64,000 nucleotides of DNA from an uncultured Bacteroidota bacterium (lineage in GTDB: Bacteria > Bacteroidota > Bacteroidia > Flavobacteriales_D > Sanyastnellaceae): the NCBI GenBank assembly GCA_903932685.1, contig CAIZGX010000064.1, positions 62,001 to 126,000 of the forward strand, read 5' to 3'. Below are positions 23,208 to 33,129 of this stretch, piece after piece. The notes under the pieces were generated by a model, which was not told the DNA's origin, did no database searches, and worked only from the letters and a program-made list of their open reading frames with translations. Numbering within the stretch: position 1 is the stretch's first letter; every line of letters starts with the position of its first letter. The translations under genes and the position numbers were made by a program.

Positions 23208-23679
23208 TCGCTAAAATATTCGCTATTTCTTCCAATCCGGTTAGATCATCTTCGTCGAAAAAATCGAGGTGTTCGCTGTCAACATCTAGCACACCAATGA
23301 CTTCATTTCCTTTTATGATGGGAACTACAATTTCGCTTTTCGAAGCGCTGCTGCAGGCAATGTGTCCGGGAAAATCATCTACGTTCGGAACAATAATCGA
23401 AGCGCCGTTCGCCCACGATGTACCGCAAACACCCTTGCCGTGCTCAATCTGCGTGCAGGCCACAGGACCTTGAAAAACGAAGAGGTTCAGGGAGTCGTTG
23501 TTCACGATATAAATCCCTACCCAAAGGAAATCGAAATTTTCTTTGAGCAAAGCCATCACATTTCCTGCTTTCGCAATAAAATTAGGCTCGCCATTACACA
23601 AGGCAAAAGCCTGAGCACAAGCGGCTTTGTAGCGTTTTTCCTTCGAAAGCTCTTTCGAGATAGTTGGTAATTCAGACAT
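23194..23679 (-). CDS. GAF-domain free methionine-(R)-sulfoxide reductase
   Basis: A 161-aa GAF-domain enzyme that reduces free Met-R-sulfoxide using thioredoxin. The family Cys residues are visible in HGKGVCGTSW and PGHIACSSASKSEIVVP, the second motif being diagnostic of fRMsr (YebR/MsrC). The fold is complete (WVGIYIV to GVLDVDSEHLD). It is the first gene of a two-gene unit with the lipoprotein. It is divergent from gcvP. Confidence 0.9.
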   Translation of the reverse strand: MSELPTISKELSKEKRYKAACAQAFALCNGEPNFIAKAGNVMALLKENFDFLWVGIYIVNNDSLNLFVFQGPVACTQIEHGKGVCGTSWANGASIIVPNVDDFPGHIACSSASKSEIVVPIIKGNEVIGVLDVDSEHLDFFDEDDLTGLEEIANILANEVF

Positions 23680-23719
23680 AGAAGTTCAAAAGTACAACAC
23701 CTTGATAAAAATCTTGTGA

Positions 23720-23748
23720 TTTGTGTAGAAAGGCGTAACCTATATTTG
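23720..23748 (+). promoter_or_regulatory. Promoter of gcvP
   Basis: TTTG (23720-23723), a 17-bp spacer and TATATTTG (23741-23748) match the Bacteroidetes consensus. The ATG is 20 nt downstream. No glycine riboswitch-like structure fits in this short leader. Confidence 0.65.
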
Positions 23749-23768
23749 CTCACCTAAAGACAAAATGT

Positions 23769-26600
23769 ATGTCATCAACTAATTTTAGAGATCGCCACAA
23801 TGGCCCTCGCCAAGAAGAAGTATCACACATGTTACAAACCATTGGTGTGAACTCTATTGACCAACTGATTAACGAGACTGTTCCTGCGCACATTCGCTTG
23901 AAGGCCCCGTTAAATATAACGAACGCGCTAAGCGAAGACGAGTATCTAAGTCACGTTTGGGAGCTAGGAAAAATGAATGTAGTTGCGAAAAACTACATCG
24001 GATTGGGATATCACCCAACCCTTACTCCAACAGTAATTTTAAGAAACATATTTGAAAATCCGGGATGGTACACCGCCTATACTCCTTATCAGGCAGAGAT
24101 TGCGCAAGGACGTTTAGAAGCGTTGTTGAACTTCCAGACCATGGTTACCGACCTTACTTCATTGCCTATTGCAAACGCTAGTTTGTTAGATGAAGGAACT
24201 GCTGGTGCGGAAGCCATGATTTTGTTCTTCCACAGTCGTTCAAGAGCGAAAGAGCAAGCCGGCGCAAACAAGTATTTCGTAGATGCGAAGACTTATCCTC
24301 AAACCATTGACGTATTGAAAGGACGCGCTTTCCACCTCGGCATTGAGTTGGTGATTGGCGATTACAAGACACACGTATTTACTCCAGAATTCTTCGGTGC
24401 TTGCGTTCAATTCCCGAATGCTGAAGGAAGTGTAGAAGACTATTCTTTGTTCTGTGAAGGTGCGCATGCAAACGACGTTTACGTTTCTGTAGCATCTGAT
24501 TTAATGGCGTTGGCTACCTTAACACCTCCGGGTGAGTGGGGAGCTGATTTGTGTTTCGGAAACTCGCAACGCTTCGGTGTTCCAATGGGATTCGGCGGAC
24601 CACACGCTGCCTTCTTCGCAACGAAAGAAGACTTCAAACGTAACATGCCAGGACGTATCATTGGTGTATCGAAAGATCGTCACGGAAACACTGCCTATCG
24701 TATGGCACTTCAAACGCGTGAGCAACACATTCGTAGAGAAAAAGCAACTTCAAACATTTGTACTGCACAAGCCTTGTTAGCTGTAATGGCTTCTATGTAT
24801 GGTGTATACCACGGTCCAAAAGGCGTGAAGAGCATTGCAACGCGCATTCACACGTACACGCATTCATTGCGTAACGCCTTGGTAACTGCTGGAGTGAACG
24901 TGGTGAACACTTCATTCTATGACACGTTAACGATTGCTTCAACAGACGCCGGAATTCAAGAGCGTGCAGGTTCACACAACGTGAACATGTACTTTCATGC
25001 AGGCGGAGTGAGTCTTTCATTGAATGAAGGAACGAAGCCTACAGATTTGAATGAATTGTATTTTGTTTTAACTGGAAAAGAAGGATCGGTTAGTTTAACT
25101 ACCGAATGTTCATTCGGCTCAATGGCCAGAACGTCTTCATTCATGACTCATCCACATTTCAACTCTCATCACAGTGAAACTGAGATGTTGCGTTACATGA
25201 AGAAGTTAGAGAACAAAGATTTGTCATTGGCACACGCAATGATTCCATTGGGATCATGTACCATGAAATTGAATGCTACGAGCGAGATGATTCCATTGTC
25301 TTGGCCGGAGTTCAATAGCATTCATCCTTTCGCGCCAGCGAATCAAACCGCAGGTTACCAAAAAATGTTGGTTGAACTTGAGAAAGATTTGTGCGAGTGT
25401 ACTGGTTTCGCTGGAGTGTCTCTTCAACCAAACTCAGGTGCACAAGGTGAGTTAGCAGGATTGCTTGTTATTATGGCTTACCACAGAAGTCGCGGTGATC
25501 ATCACCGTAACATTTGTATCATTCCATCATCTGCCCACGGAACAAACCCGGCATCTGCTGTAATGGCTGGTTTAACAGTTGTAGTAACGAAGTGTGACGA
25601 AAACGGAAACGTTGACGTTGCTGACCTTCGCGAAAAAGCAGAATTACACAAAGACAATCTTGCTGCATTAATGGTGACTTATCCTTCTACACACGGTGTA
25701 TTCGAAGAAGCCATTAATGAAATTACAGATATTATTCACGCCAATGGCGGACAAGTTTATATGGACGGCGCGAACATGAACGCTCAGGTTGGTCTTACCA
25801 ATCCGGGTAACATTGGCGCAGACGTTTGTCACTTGAACTTACACAAGACCTTCGCTATTCCTCACGGTGGTGGTGGTCCTGGCATGGGTCCTATTGGTGT
25901 TGCTGCGCATTTAACACCTTTCCTTCCATCGAATGCATTGGTGAAAACAGGCGGAGACCATGCCATTAACGGTGTTAGTTCTGCTCCATTCGGAAGCGCA
26001 TTGATCTTATTGATTTCATACGGTTACATTAAGATGTTAGGATTCGATGGATTGGCAGACGCAACGAAAGTTGCAATCTTCAACGCGAACTACATGAAGG
26101 CACGTTTGAAATATCATTACGATGTTCTTTATACTGGAACGAATGGACACGTTGCGCATGAAATGATTTTGGATTGTCGTTCATTTAAATCTTTCGGGGT
26201 TGAAGTGGAAGACATTGCGAAGCGTTTAATGGACTACGGTTTCCACGCACCAACCGTATCTTTCCCTGTGGCAGGAACATTAATGGTTGAACCAACCGAA
26301 AGTGAACCATTGGTTGAAATGGATCGTTTCTGCGATGCAATGATTCAAATTAAAAAAGAGATTTTAGATGTTGAAAGCGGTGCAGCCGACAAACATGACA
26401 ACATGTTGAAGATGGCTCCACACACAGCGCAAGAATTAACTGCAGACGAATGGAACCATTCTTATTCTCGCAGTGCTGCTGCTTATCCAATGCCTGGTCT
26501 TCGTGAGAATAAATTCTGGACTAGTGTGGGTCGTGTAGACAACGCATACGGAGATAGAAACTTGGTTTGTACCTGTCCGCCAATGGAAGCGTTCATGTAA
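23769..26600 (+). CDS. gcvP: Glycine dehydrogenase (aminomethyl-transferring), P-protein
   Basis: A full-length 943-aa P-protein of the glycine cleavage system, with the two halves (P1 and P2) fused as in most bacteria. The PLP Lys is in [17 protein letters not shown] (about residue 692). The N-terminal [13 protein letters not shown] is the family start. It transfers the aminomethyl group of glycine to lipoylated GcvH and releases CO2; the L-protein (lpd) is encoded at 33799. gcvT and gcvH are not in the window. An intrinsic terminator follows. Confidence 0.98.
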   Translation: MSSTNFRDRHNGPRQEEVSHMLQTIGVNSIDQLINETVPAHIRLKAPLNITNALSEDEYLSHVWELGKMNVVAKNYIGLGYHPTLTPTVILRNIFENPGWYTAYTPYQAEIAQGRLEALLNFQTMVTDLTSLPIANASLLDEGTAGAEAMILFFHSRSRAKEQAGANKYFVDAKTYPQTIDVLKGRAFHLGIELVIGDYKTHVFTPEFFGACVQFPNAEGSVEDYSLFCEGAHANDVYVSVASDLMALATLTPPGEWGADLCFGNSQRFGVPMGFGGPHAAFFATKEDFKRNMPGRIIGVSKDRHGNTAYRMALQTREQHIRREKATSNICTAQALLAVMASMYGVYHGPKGVKSIATRIHTYTHSLRNALVTAGVNVVNTSFYDTLTIASTDAGIQERAGSHNVNMYFHAGGVSLSLNEGTKPTDLNELYFVLTGKEGSVSLTTECSFGSMARTSSFMTHPHFNSHHSETEMLRYMKKLENKDLSLAHAMIPLGSCTMKLNATSEMIPLSWPEFNSIHPFAPANQTAGYQKMLVELEKDLCECTGFAGVSLQPNSGAQGELAGLLVIMAYHRSRGDHHRNICIIPSSAHGTNPASAVMAGLTVVVTKCDENGNVDVADLREKAELHKDNLAALMVTYPSTHGVFEEAINEITDIIHANGGQVYMDGANMNAQVGLTNPGNIGADVCHLNLHKTFAIPHGGGGPGMGPIGVAAHLTPFLPSNALVKTGGDHAINGVSSAPFGSALILLISYGYIKMLGFDGLADATKVAIFNANYMKARLKYHYDVLYTGTNGHVAHEMILDCRSFKSFGVEVEDIAKRLMDYGFHAPTVSFPVAGTLMVEPTESEPLVEMDRFCDAMIQIKKEILDVESGAADKHDNMLKMAPHTAQELTADEWNHSYSRSAAAYPMPGLRENKFWTSVGRVDNAYGDRNLVCTCPPMEAFM

Positions 26601-26619
26601 GACAATCCTTACACTTTTC

Positions 26620-26648
26620 AAAAAGCCTCACCTCGGTGGGGCTTTTTT
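26620..26648 (+). terminator. Intrinsic terminator of gcvP
   Basis: AAAAAGCCTCACC pairs with GGTGGGGCTTTTT around TC, followed by a T-run. It is 20 bp after the gcvP stop. Confidence 0.9.
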
Positions 26649-26675
26649 ATATCTTAGCCCGATAAATATTTTAAT

Positions 26676-27350
26676 ATGAAAAAATCACTTTTACTCTTTT
26701 CAGTTGTTCTTTTCACACTTTCAGCTAGTGCGCAATTTGCAATTAAGTATACTCCGCTGGTATTTTTAAGAAACATGAAGTACACCGTTCATGCGGAATA
26801 CATGATCCCAAACTCTCCACGCATTTCGGTTGCTCTAGGATTCAGTCAAAACCTTGTTCCTAAATCATCTGGTTTAGAGAATTACGCAGGAGGAACATAT
26901 TTCCAAAGAAACCTGAATAGCGGTAACGCGGGATTCTCTATTGATCCTGAGGTACGCATGTATACTAGAAAAAATATGGAAGGTTTCTATTTCGGATTGT
27001 ACAGTTCTCAGCGTTTTTCAAGCTCATCACTTGATGAATACACCGATTATTTAATGGATCCGGTAGATTCAACTTACTACTATGCCAATCCAACGGGTGG
27101 CGTTCAGGATTTAAACACACGTGTTTCGATTTATGGAGCACAAATCGGATATCAAAAATTCCAAGGAAAAGATGATCGCTTCATAATTGATGTATACGCA
27201 GGTGGTGGTACTAAAATCACTTCAAGAAAATATTCCGATGGAAATTCTATGCTCGTTGGTGGTTTCACCAATTCTGTGAAGAGCGGTATTGCGCTTCGCT
27301 TGAATTTTTCAATCGGATTTTTATTGTCGAAAGGAGACGAATCTAAATAG
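26676..27350 (+). CDS. Predicted outer-membrane beta-barrel protein
   Basis: A 224-aa protein with a signal peptide (MKKSLLLFSVVLFTLSASAQ) and amphipathic strands (VHAEYMIPNSPRISVALGFS; ALRLNFSIGFLLSK). This resembles the DUF3575-type outer-membrane barrels of Bacteroidetes, but I cannot confirm the family. It overlaps the convergent alanine dehydrogenase gene by 8 bp at their 3' ends. The function is unknown. Confidence 0.78.
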   Translation: MKKSLLLFSVVLFTLSASAQFAIKYTPLVFLRNMKYTVHAEYMIPNSPRISVALGFSQNLVPKSSGLENYAGGTYFQRNLNSGNAGFSIDPEVRMYTRKNMEGFYFGLYSSQRFSSSSLDEYTDYLMDPVDSTYYYANPTGGVQDLNTRVSIYGAQIGYQKFQGKDDRFIIDVYAGGGTKITSRKYSDGNSMLVGGFTNSVKSGIALRLNFSIGFLLSKGDESK

Positions 27351-28563
27351 CTTCAATAAGCAATTCCAGCGGCTTCCATGATAAATCGAAAGTCGTTGCA
27401 ATGTCTTCATTGGTAAGGGTTCCGTGATAGAGGTAGACTCCATTGCGGAACCCTTTCTGATTTCGAATCAGATTCACGATTCCCCCTTCATCACCTAAAT
27501 CTAGAATTACAGGAGCGAAAATATTGGAGAGCGCATACGACGCTGTTCTTGAAACGCGCGCTGCAATGTTCGGAACACAATAATGAATAACACCGTGCTT
27601 GCGGAAGGTCGGATTCTCGTGATTAGTCACTTCCGATGTTTCGAAACATCCACCGCGGTCAATACTCACATCTACAATCACACTTCCTTCTTTCATTCCT
27701 TGAACCATCTCGTCGGAGACCACGACAGGAGTTCTTCCTTTCTTGGCGCGAATAGCGCCTATCACAACATCTGCGTAAGTAAGCGCACGTTTCAATTCCG
27801 AAGGCTGAATGGTGCTAGTCCACAAGTGAACACCCAAATCATTCTGAATGCGCTTCAATTTATAAATACTGTTGTCGAATAACTTCACACTTGCTCCTAA
27901 ACCCAGAGCAGCGCGTGCGGCGTTTTCACCAACGGTTCCAGCGCCTATAATGACTACCTCGGTTGGACGAACACCTGTTATTCCACCGAGCATAAGTCCT
28001 CTTCCGCCGGTGCGGTGACTGAGGTATTCTGCGGCTAGCATAATGGATGTGTTTCCTGCTATTTCGGCCATGGCGCGAACAATGGGGTAAATTCCTTTTT
28101 TATCTTGAATGTAATCCCACGCAATGGCAGTAATCTTTTTTGCTGCAAGCTGAACGAAACACTCTTTCGATTGAACCGGCAAATTCAACGCTGAGATTAG
28201 CGTTTGCTTTCCCGGCATGAGTTCTATTTCTTCCAAACTCGGCGGGGCCACCTTCATGATTGTATTGGCCTGAAAAACTTGTTTGCGGTCGTATACAATA
28301 GTCGCACCGCTCTCGCTGTAATCGTGATCTAAAAAATTACTCTCGTTTCCTGCTCCCGATTCTATAATAACCTCATGCCCTCTGCTTACCAGCAGGGCAA
28401 CGCTTTCAGGAGCCAGAGCAACTCTGCGTTCTTGAAACGACGTTTCCTTTGGAATACCAATGGTTAAGCGTTGCATGTTCTTTCCAACATGCAGCATTTC
28501 TTCTTGCGGAGCAAGCGCCGCTTCGTGCGCAATAGAATGATAATGTTTATTCGGAAGGGCCAT
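27343..28563 (-). CDS. ald: Alanine dehydrogenase
   Basis: NAD-dependent oxidative deamination of L-alanine to pyruvate. The N-terminal substrate motif is GIPKETSFQERRVALAPESV, and the Rossmann motif is VIIGAGTVGENAARAALGLG (about residue 215). A DVSIDRGGCFETSE segment is diagnostic of the Ald/PNT family. The 406 residues include an N-terminal extension of about 30 residues compared with the usual ~370-aa enzyme, which is common in Flavobacteriia. An internal start cannot be excluded. It shares 8 bp with the convergent barrel gene. Confidence 0.94.
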   Translation of the reverse strand: MALPNKHYHSIAHEAALAPQEEMLHVGKNMQRLTIGIPKETSFQERRVALAPESVALLVSRGHEVIIESGAGNESNFLDHDYSESGATIVYDRKQVFQANTIMKVAPPSLEEIELMPGKQTLISALNLPVQSKECFVQLAAKKITAIAWDYIQDKKGIYPIVRAMAEIAGNTSIMLAAEYLSHRTGGRGLMLGGITGVRPTEVVIIGAGTVGENAARAALGLGASVKLFDNSIYKLKRIQNDLGVHLWTSTIQPSELKRALTYADVVIGAIRAKKGRTPVVVSDEMVQGMKEGSVIVDVSIDRGGCFETSEVTNHENPTFRKHGVIHYCVPNIAARVSRTASYALSNIFAPVILDLGDEGGIVNLIRNQKGFRNGVYLYHGTLTNEDIATTFDLSWKPLELLIEAI

Positions 28564-28610
28564 AGGATGAGTATTCTCATCACCGAAGTTACGAAACCTT
28601 GCTTATTATT

Positions 28611-28641
28611 TTTGAAAGGACGGAATTATCTGCTATTTTTG
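28611..28641 (+). promoter_or_regulatory. Consensus Bacteroidetes promoter
   Basis: TTTG (28611-28614), exactly 19 bp, then TATTTTTG (28634-28641), a perfect match to TTTG/N19/TAnnTTTG. It precedes the small membrane protein at 28660. Confidence 0.75.
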
Positions 28642-28659
28642 GGGCTCAAATTAAAAACT

Positions 28660-28962
28660 ATGTCACATTCAGATTCTCCGAAGCAAGGTTCATTGTTCTT
28701 GTGGTTCATCATTCCATTCGCTGCAATTTTAACTTTAATGTTTGTAAGCATTAATCACAACGCTGCTGCTCCTATGACTAAGCTCCCTGGAGAAGTTCCA
28801 GCAAAAGAGGTGGAAGAGGTTAAACACGAAGACCACAAGGCTGCTTCAGATACTTCAAAACATGCAGAAGGTGTTCACGCTGAAGAGGTGAAAATTGAAG
28901 ATCAAAAAATTGTTGTAGAAGCAGCTCCTGCGGTTGCTCCAGCTCACAAAGCTGCTCACTAA
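28660..28962 (+). CDS. Small single-pass membrane protein with charged Ala/Glu/His/Lys tail
   Basis: 100 aa from the ATG at 28660 (MSHSDSPKQGSLFLWFIIP). The track start at 28471 lies before the promoter and is rejected. One transmembrane helix (about residues 11-30, LFLWFIIPFAAILTLMF), then a low-complexity tail rich in A, E, H and K (EEVKHEDHKAA; VAPAHKAAH), probably disordered. It has a perfect promoter of its own, so it is probably well expressed. No family is recognised. The 3' end overlaps tsaE in CTAA. Confidence 0.75.
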   Translation: MSHSDSPKQGSLFLWFIIPFAAILTLMFVSINHNAAAPMTKLPGEVPAKEVEEVKHEDHKAASDTSKHAEGVHAEEVKIEDQKIVVEAAPAVAPAHKAAH

Positions 28963-29360
28963 AATTCAAATACGCGCTTTCCTTCTTCTTCGCGAATGCG
29001 AAGGAAATTAGGATTGTCCATATAGTCGAAAGCCACTTCCGGCCATTCGATGAAAACATACCGAGCGCCGAATAAATAATCTTCGAAGCCGAACTCTCGC
29101 AGTTCGGCTTTTGATTTTACACGATACAAGTCGAAATGATACATGCGCTCGTTGTTGCGCAAATGATATTCATTCACCAAAGAAAAAGTGGGTGAGCTTG
29201 TATTTTCTTCACCCAATAATTTTGCAATCAGTGAAATGAAGGTTGTCTTGCCCGCGCCCATTTCCCCTTCCACACAAAATACTCCTGAAGGATGTATCTG
29301 TATGAATTGCTGAGCAAGCGGCTCTAATTCTTCCAACGAATAAATTTCAAACTGCTGCAT
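28959..29360 (-). CDS. tsaE: tRNA threonylcarbamoyladenosine biosynthesis ATPase TsaE
   Basis: A 133-aa P-loop protein with Walker A EGEMGAGKTTFI (about residues 32-43) and the family motifs SSPTFSLVNEY and YHFDLYR. It works with TsaB/TsaD to install t6A37 on ANN-decoding tRNAs. It lies 1 nt downstream of porX. tsaE-porX adjacency is common in Bacteroidetes. Confidence 0.94.
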   Translation of the reverse strand: MQQFEIYSLEELEPLAQQFIQIHPSGVFCVEGEMGAGKTTFISLIAKLLGEENTSSPTFSLVNEYHLRNNERMYHFDLYRVKSKAELREFGFEDYLFGARYVFIEWPEVAFDYMDNPNFLRIREEEGKRVFEF

Positions 29361-29361
29361 A

Positions 29362-30921
29362 CTATTTCGATTGTAACACGATGAATGGAATGATCATTTC
29401 CTCTAACGAAATACCTCCATGCTGAAACGTATTCTGGTAATAGTTCATGAACTGATTGTAGTTATTCGGATAAACAAAGAAATCGTTGTTCGTAGCGAAT
29501 ACGTATGCCGTGCTTATGTTCTGCTTCGGCAAATGCGCTTCACTTGGGTTGCGAATTTCAAACACATCTTTCGGATTGTAATCTAAATTTCTTCCTGCTT
29601 TGTAGCGCAAATTTGAATTGGTATTTCGATCTCCAACGATGCGAATCGGATTTTCAACGCGAACGGTTCCGTGATCGGTTGTAATAATAACCTTGCACTT
29701 CTTCTCAGACAAATGCTTGAGCATTTCCAACAGCGCGCTGTGCTCGAACCAACTTTCAGTTAAAGACAAATACGCCGGCTCGTCATCTGCCAATTCCTTA
29801 ATCACATCCATTTCAGTGCGGGCATGACTAAGCATGTCCACGAAATTGTAAACGATCACATTCAAGTTGTTCTTCAACAAATTCGTGAATGAATCGGCCA
29901 ATTTTTTTCCAGCATGGTAATTTGTAATCTTGTTATAAGACCACTTCACATCGAGACCCAAACGCTTCAGTTGTGCACCTAAGAAATCTTCTTCATGCAA
30001 GTTCTTTCCGCCTTCGTCTTCTTCACTCTTCCACCAATTCGGATAAAGTTTCTGCATTTCAGATGGCATTAATCCAGAGAACAGCGCATTGCGCGCATAA
30101 TGCGTGGCTGTGGGAAGAATGCTGAAAAATAAATCTTCTTCTTCAATTCTGTAAAAAGGTTTTATGTGTGGAATAAGGGTCTTCCATTGATCGTAACGCA
30201 AGTTGTCTATGACCAACATAAACACAGATTCATCGGCCTTCGCGGAAGCAACCAACGGGGCAACGCGCTGACGAAAAACAGAATTCGTAAGCAAAGGTGC
30301 CTTCGAAAAATCTTTCATCCATTCGAGGTAATTCTGCTTTATGAATTTCGAGAATTGCTCGTTCGCTTCTCTGCGTTGTGTCTTGAATATTTCATTCATC
30401 CCTTCGTCGTTCGAACCGCGAAGCTCTTGCGACCAAAAAGTCATTTTCTTAAAGAAATTTTTCCACTCTTCCGCGTTCATGCGCTGACCAAGCTGCATAC
30501 TTATCTCTCGAAATTCCTGACGATAATCGTTGGTCGTCTTCTCGCTCACCAATCGCTTTTCATCGAGATTCTTTTTAATGGTCAATAAGATCTGATTCGG
30601 ATTAACGGGTTTAATGAGGTAGTCGGAAATTTTCGAGCCTATGGCATCTTCCATAATATGCTCTTCTTCGCTCTTTGTAATCATAACAATTGGAAGCGAA
30701 GAGTCTATTGCCTTCATGTCTTGAAGCACCTGTAAACCGCTTAATCCAGGCATGTTCTCATCTAAAAAAACAATATCGAAGAATTCCTTCTTCACCCAAT
30801 CGATTGCAGACCTTCCGTTGTTCACGGTTGTAAGCACATAGCCCTTTTGTTCAAGGTAAAGAATGTGCGGTTTTAGCAATTCAATTTCGTCGTCGGCCCA
30901 GAGTATTTTTACAGGATTCAT
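29362..30921 (-). CDS. porX: T9SS response regulator PorX (receiver + PglZ domain)
   Basis: A 519-aa two-component regulator. The receiver domain has the acidic pair in LWADDE, phospho-acceptor Asp54 in VFLDENMPGL and the conserved Lys in MITKSE. A linker leads to a C-terminal PglZ/alkaline-phosphatase-like domain (MLVIDNLRYDQWK; IITTDHGTVRVENP). PorX with PorY and SigP controls type IX secretion genes in Porphyromonas and Flavobacterium. It cooperates with the T9SS cargo genes in this window. The PglZ domain here is not evidence for a BREX defence system. Confidence 0.96.
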   Translation of the reverse strand: MNPVKILWADDEIELLKPHILYLEQKGYVLTTVNNGRSAIDWVKKEFFDIVFLDENMPGLSGLQVLQDMKAIDSSLPIVMITKSEEEHIMEDAIGSKISDYLIKPVNPNQILLTIKKNLDEKRLVSEKTTNDYRQEFREISMQLGQRMNAEEWKNFFKKMTFWSQELRGSNDEGMNEIFKTQRREANEQFSKFIKQNYLEWMKDFSKAPLLTNSVFRQRVAPLVASAKADESVFMLVIDNLRYDQWKTLIPHIKPFYRIEEEDLFFSILPTATHYARNALFSGLMPSEMQKLYPNWWKSEEDEGGKNLHEEDFLGAQLKRLGLDVKWSYNKITNYHAGKKLADSFTNLLKNNLNVIVYNFVDMLSHARTEMDVIKELADDEPAYLSLTESWFEHSALLEMLKHLSEKKCKVIITTDHGTVRVENPIRIVGDRNTNSNLRYKAGRNLDYNPKDVFEIRNPSEAHLPKQNISTAYVFATNNDFFVYPNNYNQFMNYYQNTFQHGGISLEEMIIPFIVLQSK

Positions 30922-31007
30922 TTCAATTTTTTATGTTGGAAGCAACAGTACAAATGTCGTAACGAAGTAAAGCGAATAAATTGCATGGTCGTAAAAATTA
31001 TGCAGAC

Positions 31008-31015
31008 TATATTTG
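31008..31015 (+). promoter_or_regulatory. -7 box TATATTTG upstream of the delta-60-repeat protein gene
   Basis: A perfect TAnnTTTG sequence 22 nt before the ATG at 31038. No good -33 TTTG is found at the usual distance. Confidence 0.55.
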
Positions 31016-31037
31016 TAGGACTAACATAAACTTCATC

Positions 31038-32717
31038 ATGAAAAAATTTCTACTTCCTCTATTTGCAATTCTATTCGGTGGCCTGAATGCATTCGCTCAG
31101 CCGGGCACTTTAGACCTGACCTTCGATACTGACGGTATTGTTTTAGTGAATCCAACGAATGTTTTTGATAACGCGCAAGACGTGATTGTGTTAGGGGACA
31201 ACAAAATTTTCATTTGCGGAACTACGGGCATGTTTACCGATTTCGATATGATGGTTGCGAAGTTGAATGAAGACGGAAGCTATGATACTTCCTTCGGAAA
31301 CAACGGTGTTTTCACACTTGCGAATACCGCAGGATCTGATTTCGCTTATGACATGACTCTTCTTCCCAACGGAAATATTCTTGTTGTTGGTGCTAAAAGC
31401 TTAACAGCTGCCGATACACAATTCGCTGCTTGGGCCATTAAACCAGACGGTACGTTAGATCCATCTTTCGCTGTTAACGGAGTTTATGAGAACAATCTAG
31501 ACACAGGTGAGGAATATATCTACCAAGCCTTGATTCACAACAATTTGATTTATTTAGTTGGAAGAAAATTCACACCTGGATTCAGCTACAATTCCATTGC
31601 TGTTCAATGTTTAGATCTTCAAGGAAGCCTGGTTACCTCTTTCGGAACAGGGGGAACTGCAACTTATGAAACAAGCAGCACAGACGAGTTTAATATAACC
31701 GGTGCAACCATTGTTACGGAAGGTGCAATTGCCATTTGTGGAGACAAGTACAATGTAAATACGTTTACTTCAGTGCCGATGATCATGCTCATGACCTTGA
31801 CTGGCGGTCCGGTTGGTGCTTTCGGAACAAACGGATTGTGGTTAGACGCAGCGGGTGGAACATACTACGACATTGAATATGCGAATTCAAAATTGATTGC
31901 TGTTGGAACCAATGGTTCTTCTTCTATGGCTCGCAGACATAACATTGATGGTTCTTACGATAATTCTTTCGGAACCAACGGAACATTTGCTAACGCGGTG
32001 GGCGGATACAGCGCTTTCTACGATTGCACGTTAGGAGCAGACAACAAATGGTACGCTTGCGGAACAACAAGCTCTGGATTCATGGTTCGCGATTTCGTTA
32101 GCTCAAGATTCAGCTTCGACGGTGTGTTAGACGCGACTTGGGGTGGTTCAGGAAACGTTGTTACCTCATTAGGAACTTCTTTTGATGATGCATATGGTAT
32201 TGGCCTTCAAACCGACGGAAAAGTGGTTTGTGCAGGACTTACTTCACAGCCTGGTGGAAATGACATGGGTGTTGTTCGTTATCTAGCAAGTGGAGATGTC
32301 GTTATCGTTAACGGTTGCACATCGGTAGATGCTTGTAATTACAATGCCGCGGCTAATCAAGAAGACGGCTCTTGTTATTTTATCGGAGATCCTTGCGACG
32401 ATGGTTTAGTCTCAACAGAAAACGATGCTTACAATGCGAACTGCATCTGCGAAGGTGTTAGCAGTGTTGAAGAAAATAACGCATTCGGACTGGCTATTTT
32501 CCCAAATCCTTCACACAATGAAATTACTTTAACAAGTGATGTTGTTGGAAATGGAACGGTTAGCATTGTAGACATGACTGGTCGTGTGGTGCTTCAAAAC
32601 AAAATGGTCTTCACTGCTTCGCAACGCCTAAACATTCAAGACTTAACGAATGGAATTTACTCGTTGGTAGTCACTGTTGATCAGCAGCAATCTGTCGTTT
32701 CATTCGTGAAAATGTAA
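31038..32717 (+). CDS. T9SS-secreted delta-60-repeat protein
   Basis: 559 aa from the ATG at 31038 (MKKFLLPLFAILFGGLNAFAQ signal peptide); the track start adds 19 residues. The body has about seven delta-60 repeats (LDLTFDTDGIVL; YDTSFGNNGVF; YDNSFGTNGTF), which fold as beta-propeller blades. One Cys motif, CTSVDACNYNAAANQEDGSC, matches the repeats of the 5646 protein. A type A T9SS sorting domain ends it (LAIFPNPSHNEITL; VSIVDMTGRVV; GIYSLVV). No enzymatic motif is seen; it is probably a surface or released protein. Confidence 0.9.
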   Translation: MKKFLLPLFAILFGGLNAFAQPGTLDLTFDTDGIVLVNPTNVFDNAQDVIVLGDNKIFICGTTGMFTDFDMMVAKLNEDGSYDTSFGNNGVFTLANTAGSDFAYDMTLLPNGNILVVGAKSLTAADTQFAAWAIKPDGTLDPSFAVNGVYENNLDTGEEYIYQALIHNNLIYLVGRKFTPGFSYNSIAVQCLDLQGSLVTSFGTGGTATYETSSTDEFNITGATIVTEGAIAICGDKYNVNTFTSVPMIMLMTLTGGPVGAFGTNGLWLDAAGGTYYDIEYANSKLIAVGTNGSSSMARRHNIDGSYDNSFGTNGTFANAVGGYSAFYDCTLGADNKWYACGTTSSGFMVRDFVSSRFSFDGVLDATWGGSGNVVTSLGTSFDDAYGIGLQTDGKVVCAGLTSQPGGNDMGVVRYLASGDVVIVNGCTSVDACNYNAAANQEDGSCYFIGDPCDDGLVSTENDAYNANCICEGVSSVEENNAFGLAIFPNPSHNEITLTSDVVGNGTVSIVDMTGRVVLQNKMVFTASQRLNIQDLTNGIYSLVVTVDQQQSVVSFVKM

Positions 32718-32720
32718 TTC

Positions 32721-33059
32721 ATGATAGACAACATTCCAGATTTCGTCCCCTATACTTTTATCGTATTACTATCGATTGGAATTGGTGTCTACATATTCAA
32801 AGACACCGTTCGCTTCGCACTAAAAAGTGAAAAGACCCCGGGAAGAATTGTCAATTGGATGAGCGCAACCGAGAAAGGAAAGAAATATTTCTATCCGGTT
32901 ATTGAATACACTCCGCAAGGAAGTGAAACGATTCGTGTCCGAACTGAAGACCGCTGCGAAAAAGAACCAATTTATGCGGTAGGCTCAGCGGTAACGGTGA
33001 AATACGATCCGGCAAACTTCAAAACGATTCGTGTCGAATACCCGAGAAAAACTTCCTAA
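32721..33059 (+). CDS. DUF3592-domain membrane protein
   Basis: A 112-aa protein with one N-terminal transmembrane segment (about residues 10-30, PYTFIVLLSIGIGVYIF). The DUF3592 beta-domain follows (TPGRIVNW; YFYPVIEYTPQG; VGSAVTVKYDPAN). It is 3 nt after the previous stop, so cotranscription is possible but functionally unexplained. Confidence 0.82.
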   Translation: MIDNIPDFVPYTFIVLLSIGIGVYIFKDTVRFALKSEKTPGRIVNWMSATEKGKKYFYPVIEYTPQGSETIRVRTEDRCEKEPIYAVGSAVTVKYDPANFKTIRVEYPRKTS

Positions 33060-33129
33060 CGAATAGGTGTTGTAAGAATCGGATTATCAATACGGTTTCT
33101 GAGGGAAGAAAAACCTAATTTGCGGAAGT

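Noticed and set aside
28471-28659. N-terminal extension of the small membrane protein in the ORF track
   Set aside because: It would run through a perfect promoter and be antisense to the ald start; ATG 28660 gives a normal membrane-protein N-terminus.
29362-30921. PglZ domain as a sign of BREX phage defence
   Set aside because: The receiver-PglZ architecture is PorX of the type IX secretion system, and no brx/pgl genes are nearby.
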